From: Prevotellaceae bacterium
GTDB taxonomy: Bacteria; Bacteroidota; Bacteroidia; Bacteroidales; Bacteroidaceae
DNA: 17,544 nt
Reading direction: 5' to 3'
Assembly: GCA_905371275.1 (NCBI GenBank)
Contig: CAJPLH010000023.1
Span: forward strand, 1 to 17,544
Shown: piece after piece, positions 15,198 through 17,544 of the stretch
Numbering within the stretch: position 1 is the first letter of the stretch
Layout: the number at the start of each line of letters is the position of its first letter
Notes under the pieces: generated by a model
The model's input: the letters and a program-made list of their open reading frames with translations, nothing else
What the model was told of the DNA's origin: nothing
The model's database searches: none
Program-made: the position numbers and the translations under genes

Positions 15198-15617
15198 TTA
15201 TGCTTTATTTTGTTTCTCAAGCAAATCGCGAATTTGCGTGAGCAATTCTTCCTGAGTTGGACCGGCAGGGGGCGCAGGTGCAGCGGGTTCTTCTTTTTTC
15301 TTCAATGATTGAAGCGCGCGAACAAGCATAAACACACAAAAAGCCACAATGACAAAGTCAAACACGGTTTGAATGAAGTTACCATAATTGATGGTCACCG
15401 CTTGCTGACCTTCAATGGCAGCTGGAAGTTTCAAAGACAAATCTTTGAAATCCACACCCCCAATTAGCCAGCCAATGGGAGGCATGATGAGGTCGTTTAC
15501 GATAGAAGAAACGATTTTACCGAAGGCACCACCAATGATGACACCGACAGCCAAATCAACTGCGTTTCCTTTTATCGCAAACGCCTTAAAGTCTTGAAAA
15601 AATGTGGATTTCGACAT
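15198..15617 (-). CDS. mscL: Large-conductance mechanosensitive channel (MscL)
   Basis: MscL is a homopentameric inner-membrane channel that opens under membrane tension to release solutes during hypo-osmotic shock. The 139-residue protein has the usual layout. A short amphipathic N-terminus (FQDFKAFAIKGNAVDLAVG) leads into TM1 (about 18-46), followed by a periplasmic loop (about 51-77) and TM2 (about 79-103). A basic KKK cluster (106-108), a proline- and alanine-rich linker and the C-terminal helix LLTQIRDLLEKQ close the protein. Length and motifs are ordinary. It has its own terminator and is divergent from gapA with closely spaced promoters. Confidence 0.98.
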   Translation of the reverse strand: MSKSTFFQDFKAFAIKGNAVDLAVGVIIGGAFGKIVSSIVNDLIMPPIGWLIGGVDFKDLSLKLPAAIEGQQAVTINYGNFIQTVFDFVIVAFCVFMLVRALQSLKKKEEPAAPAPPAGPTQEELLTQIRDLLEKQNKA

Positions 15618-15648
15618 ATAGTCTGATTTTTTTATCTGTAATGCACTG

Positions 15649-15656
15649 CAAAAGTA
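15649..15656 (-). promoter_or_regulatory. Probable mscL promoter, -7 element
   Basis: Read on the minus strand this is TACTTTTG followed by C, matching TAnnTTTG. It lies 32 bases upstream of the mscL ATG. It is the mirror image of the gapA -7 element, with 12 bases between the two 9-base arms (15648-15656 and 15669-15677). No exact TTTG -33 element was found. Confidence 0.6.
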
Positions 15657-15668
15657 AAACTTTCTTCG

Positions 15669-15676
15669 TACTTTTG
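15669..15676 (+). promoter_or_regulatory. Probable gapA promoter, -7 element
   Basis: TACTTTTG followed by C matches the Bacteroidetes -7 consensus. The -33 position (about 15645-15648) reads ACTG, so that element is weak. Transcription would begin near 15683, giving a leader of about 110 bases. The element lies inside a 7-bp inverted repeat, TTCGTAC (15665-15671) and GTACGAA (15679-15685). Confidence 0.6.
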
Positions 15677-15795
15677 CGGTACGAAAGACTGAAAAAAGTG
15701 TCTACACACCCTATTTTCTTAGTTTCTCGTTCAGAAGACATCTTCTCGATGTTCAAAATCTGATTCAAACAACTCAATTTATAACAACATCTATC

Positions 15796-16809
15796 ATGAT
15801 TAAAGTAGGTATCAACGGTTTCGGTCGTATCGGCCGTTTCGTATTCCGCGCCGCTGTAGAAAACCGCAGCGACATCCAGATTGTAGGTATCAATGACCTC
15901 TGCCCAGTAGACTACTTGGCTTACATGCTCAAGTATGACACTATGCACGGTCAATTCAGCGGCACTATCGATTTCTGCACTGAAGAAAACGTACTCATCG
16001 TGAACGGTCAAAAGATCCGTGTCACTGCAGAACGCAACCCTGCTGACCTCAAGTGGAACGAAGTAGAAGCTGAATACGTTGTTGAATCAACTGGTCTCTT
16101 CCTTTCTAAGGACAAGGCTCAAGGTCACATCGACGCTGGTGCTAAGTATGTAGTAATGTCTGCTCCTTCTAAGGACGACACTCCTATGTTTGTAACTGGT
16201 GTTAACCACGACTCTTACGTGAAGGGTACTCAATTCGTTTCTAACGCATCTTGCACCACCAACTGCTTGGCTCCTATCGCTAAGGTTCTTCACGACAAGT
16301 GGGGTATCGTTGATGGCTTGATGACTACTGTACACTCTACTACTGCTACTCAGAAGACTGTAGACGGTCCTTCTCTCAAGGACTGGCGTGGTGGTCGTGC
16401 TGCTTCTGGCAACATCATTCCTTCTTCTACTGGTGCTGCTAAGGCTGTAGGTAAGGTTATCCCTGAACTCAACGGCAAACTCACTGGTATGTCTATGCGT
16501 GTTCCTACTCTCGACGTATCTGTAGTTGACCTCACTGTAAACTTGGCTAAGCCTGCTAAGTACGACGAAATCTGCGCTGCTATGAAGGCTGCTGCTGAAG
16601 GTGAACTCAAGGGCGTTCTCGGTTACACTGAAGATGCAGTTGTTTCTTCTGACTTCCTCGGTGATACTCGCACTTCTATCTTCGACGCTAAGGCTGGTAT
16701 CGCTCTCACCGACACCTTCGTTAAGGTTGTATCTTGGTACGACAACGAAATCGGTTACTCTAACAAGGTGCTTGACCTCATCGCTCACATGAAGAAGGTT
16801 AACGGCTAA
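15796..16809 (+). CDS. gapA: Glyceraldehyde-3-phosphate dehydrogenase, type I
   Basis: This glycolytic enzyme oxidises glyceraldehyde-3-phosphate to 1,3-bisphosphoglycerate. The 337-residue protein has the Rossmann motif INGFGRIGR (6-14) and GIND at 31-34, with an acidic residue at the strand-2 end that favours NAD over NADP. The catalytic Cys153 sits in SCTTNCLAP (152-160) and the partner is His180. The substrate-binding segment SSTGAAKAVGKV is also present. Synonymous codons are strikingly restricted (AAG for Lys, CTC for Leu, GGT for Gly, GCT for Ala) compared with neighbours, as expected for a very highly expressed gene. It is monocistronic with its own terminator. Confidence 0.98.
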   Translation: MIKVGINGFGRIGRFVFRAAVENRSDIQIVGINDLCPVDYLAYMLKYDTMHGQFSGTIDFCTEENVLIVNGQKIRVTAERNPADLKWNEVEAEYVVESTGLFLSKDKAQGHIDAGAKYVVMSAPSKDDTPMFVTGVNHDSYVKGTQFVSNASCTTNCLAPIAKVLHDKWGIVDGLMTTVHSTTATQKTVDGPSLKDWRGGRAASGNIIPSSTGAAKAVGKVIPELNGKLTGMSMRVPTLDVSVVDLTVNLAKPAKYDEICAAMKAAAEGELKGVLGYTEDAVVSSDFLGDTRTSIFDAKAGIALTDTFVKVVSWYDNEIGYSNKVLDLIAHMKKVNG

Positions 16810-16841
16810 TCCTAGCTCGTTCTATAAGTAACTTTTTCACT

Positions 16842-16876
16842 GCCACCCTGCTCTTTGAGTGGGGTGGCTTTTGTTT
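16842..16876 (+). terminator. Rho-independent terminator of gapA
   Basis: GCCACCCTGCTC (16842-16853) pairs with GAGTGGGGTGGC (16857-16868) over 12 bp including two G-U pairs, with a TTT loop. TTTTGTTT follows. It lies 33 bases after the gapA stop. Confidence 0.88.
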
Positions 16877-16885
16877 AGATAAACT

Positions 16886-16908
16886 ATAATCCCCAATCAG
16901 TCATCAGA
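16886..16908 (-). repeat. 23-bp dispersed repeat, inverted copy 2
   Basis: Its reverse complement matches the copies at 536-558 and 17065-17087 with three substitutions. It is framed by a perfect 7-bp inverted repeat, ACTATAA (16883-16889) and TTATAGT (16912-16918), so in RNA it could form the loop of a hairpin. It lies immediately after the gapA terminator. Confidence 0.85.
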
Positions 16909-16976
16909 CCGTTATAGTGGACCTAGTTATTGATAAGATAACTTTCTGCCATTTTTCATTTCCTTGTTGGCATCTT

Positions 16977-17028
16977 GTTGCTCGTTTGTTCTCGATGTAG
17001 CCCGCTACGCCTTCGATCCAACGACAAC
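16977..17028. repeat. Imperfect palindrome, about 52 bp
   Basis: The outer arms GTTG...TCGTT and AACGA...CAAC pair with one bulge, and the centre is GTAGCccGCTAC, a 5-bp perfect stem around 17002. The sequence between is only partly complementary. From memory, unverified here, very similar strings (CTCGATGTAGCCCGCTACGC) recur in intergenic regions of Prevotella and Bacteroides genomes, so this may be a dispersed repeat in its own right. Confidence 0.55.
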
Positions 17029-17064
17029 CCATCTGCTCAACAATCAAATAAAAACTGTTCAGGA

Positions 17065-17087
17065 TCTAATGACCGATTGGGGATAAT
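17065..17087 (+). repeat. 23-bp dispersed repeat, copy 3
   Basis: It is identical over 23 bases to 536-558 and inverted relative to 16886-16908. It ends 17 bases before the start codon of the exonuclease gene, so it forms the immediate 5' flank of that gene. Confidence 0.9.
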
Positions 17088-17104
17088 GCTTTTCTTATTA
17101 TAAT

Positions 17105-17544
17105 ATGGAAGGAGTAAATTTCGTAGCCATTGATTTTGAAACAGCCACAAGTAAGCATGCTTCCATCTGTGAAGCGGGCATCTGTGTGGTCAAAGATGGC
17201 AAAATAGTAGAAACCCAATCCTGGTTGGTACGCCCCGAAGACAATGCCTATGCTTATTGGAACATCAAAATACATGGCATTCGTCCTGACGACACTGAAG
17301 ATGCGCCCGAATTTCCCGAGGTTTGGGAGAAAATCCTGTCTTATCTAGAGGATTGCCCAGTCTTGGTGGCGCACAATGCTTCATTCGACATTTCGTGCAT
17401 CAGAAAGTCGTTGGAATTTCACGACCTTGATAAGCCAGAGGTGGACTATTATTGCAGTTGTCGCGCTGCCCGCAGCATCTACCAATTTGATAGCAACAAG
17501 CTCAACGATCTCTGCAAACAATTAGATATTCCCTTGGGACATCA
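17105..17544 (+). CDS. DnaQ-type 3'-5' exonuclease, cut by window end
   Basis: This belongs to the DEDD exonuclease superfamily (DNA polymerase III epsilon-like), which removes nucleotides from DNA or RNA 3' ends using two metal ions. The 146 visible residues contain the Exo I motif DFET with Asp10 and Glu12, and the Exo II motif HNASFD with Asp95. The visible part stops at DIPLGH, just before the Exo III region would be expected, so the gene is partial because of the window edge and not because of damage. Many Bacteroidales homologues are stand-alone exonucleases, sometimes with a BRCT domain; which kind this is cannot be seen. The start chosen is the first ATG, 17 bases after the dispersed repeat. 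No Bacteroidetes promoter element was recognised upstream. Confidence 0.9.
   Translation, partial: MEGVNFVAIDFETATSKHASICEAGICVVKDGKIVETQSWLVRPEDNAYAYWNIKIHGIRPDDTEDAPEFPEVWEKILSYLEDCPVLVAHNASFDISCIRKSLEFHDLDKPEVDYYCSCRAARSIYQFDSNKLNDLCKQLDIPLGH

Larger units (their letters stand above)
16886..17087. mobile_element. MITE-like segment with 23-bp inverted ends
   Basis: The 202-bp segment begins with ATAATCCCCAATC and ends with GATTGGGGATAAT. The 23 bases at each end match as inverted repeats at 20 of 23 positions. It has no coding capacity and carries an imperfect palindrome in its middle (16977-17028). The right end is identical to the copy at 536-558. ATAAT occurs in direct orientation at both outer edges and could be a target duplication, but the copy at 536-558 also ends in ATAAT, so it may be part of the repeat. 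The non-autonomous element reading is an inference from structure. Confidence 0.45.

Noticed and set aside
536..17087. Composite transposon spanning the whole window between repeat copies
   Set aside because: The interval contains core housekeeping genes (murF, folP, guaA, gapA) and the copies are only 23 bp, so mobilisation as a unit is implausible.
17099..17104. TATAAT as a promoter for the exonuclease gene
   Set aside because: It abuts the ATG, leaving no room for a transcript start upstream, and Bacteroidetes use TAnnTTTG instead.

Overview
The window looks like chromosomal DNA from a member of the Bacteroidales, most likely a Prevotella-like organism. The evidence is the set of protein families (two GH92 mannosidases, a GH130 phosphorylase, a folP-cdaA gene pair) and five matches to the Bacteroidetes -7 promoter element TAnnTTTG placed correctly upstream of genes. 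Shine-Dalgarno sequences are weak throughout, as is usual in this phylum. No rRNA, tRNA, CRISPR array or complete insertion sequence was seen.

Layout. Positions 1-737 hold no convincing gene but are rich in repeats: an inverted pair of modules (4-68 and 233-295), a five-unit 22-bp tandem repeat (387-496), one copy of a 23-bp dispersed repeat (536-558) and the murF terminator (about 578-627). murF (minus) is divergent from folP-cdaA (plus). Positions 4158-13251 form one long plus-strand locus: a GPH-type sugar symporter, a GH130 phosphorylase, two GH92 alpha-mannosidases, a ROK-family sugar kinase and mannose-6-phosphate isomerase. It ends at a bidirectional terminator shared with the convergent guaA (minus). 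mscL (minus) follows, divergent from gapA (plus). Beyond the gapA terminator lies a roughly 200-bp MITE-like segment, then a DnaQ-type exonuclease gene cut off by the window end.

How the genes fit together. The six-gene locus reads as a mannoside or N-glycan-core salvage pathway. The exported GH92 enzymes release alpha-linked mannose. The symporter would import mannose or a short beta-mannoside. GH130 splits a beta-mannosyl disaccharide with phosphate to give mannose-1-phosphate. The ROK kinase phosphorylates the free sugars, and ManA feeds mannose-6-phosphate into glycolysis. No SusC/SusD pair, endoglycosidase or regulator is present, so the glycan would have to be captured by another locus. 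The remaining genes are housekeeping: cell wall (murF), folate (folP), c-di-AMP (cdaA), GMP (guaA), turgor release (mscL) and glycolysis (gapA).

The parts least explained by ordinary genes are the repeat-rich left end, the MITE-like segment whose terminal sequence recurs 16.5 kb away, and the symmetric back-to-back mscL/gapA promoters.
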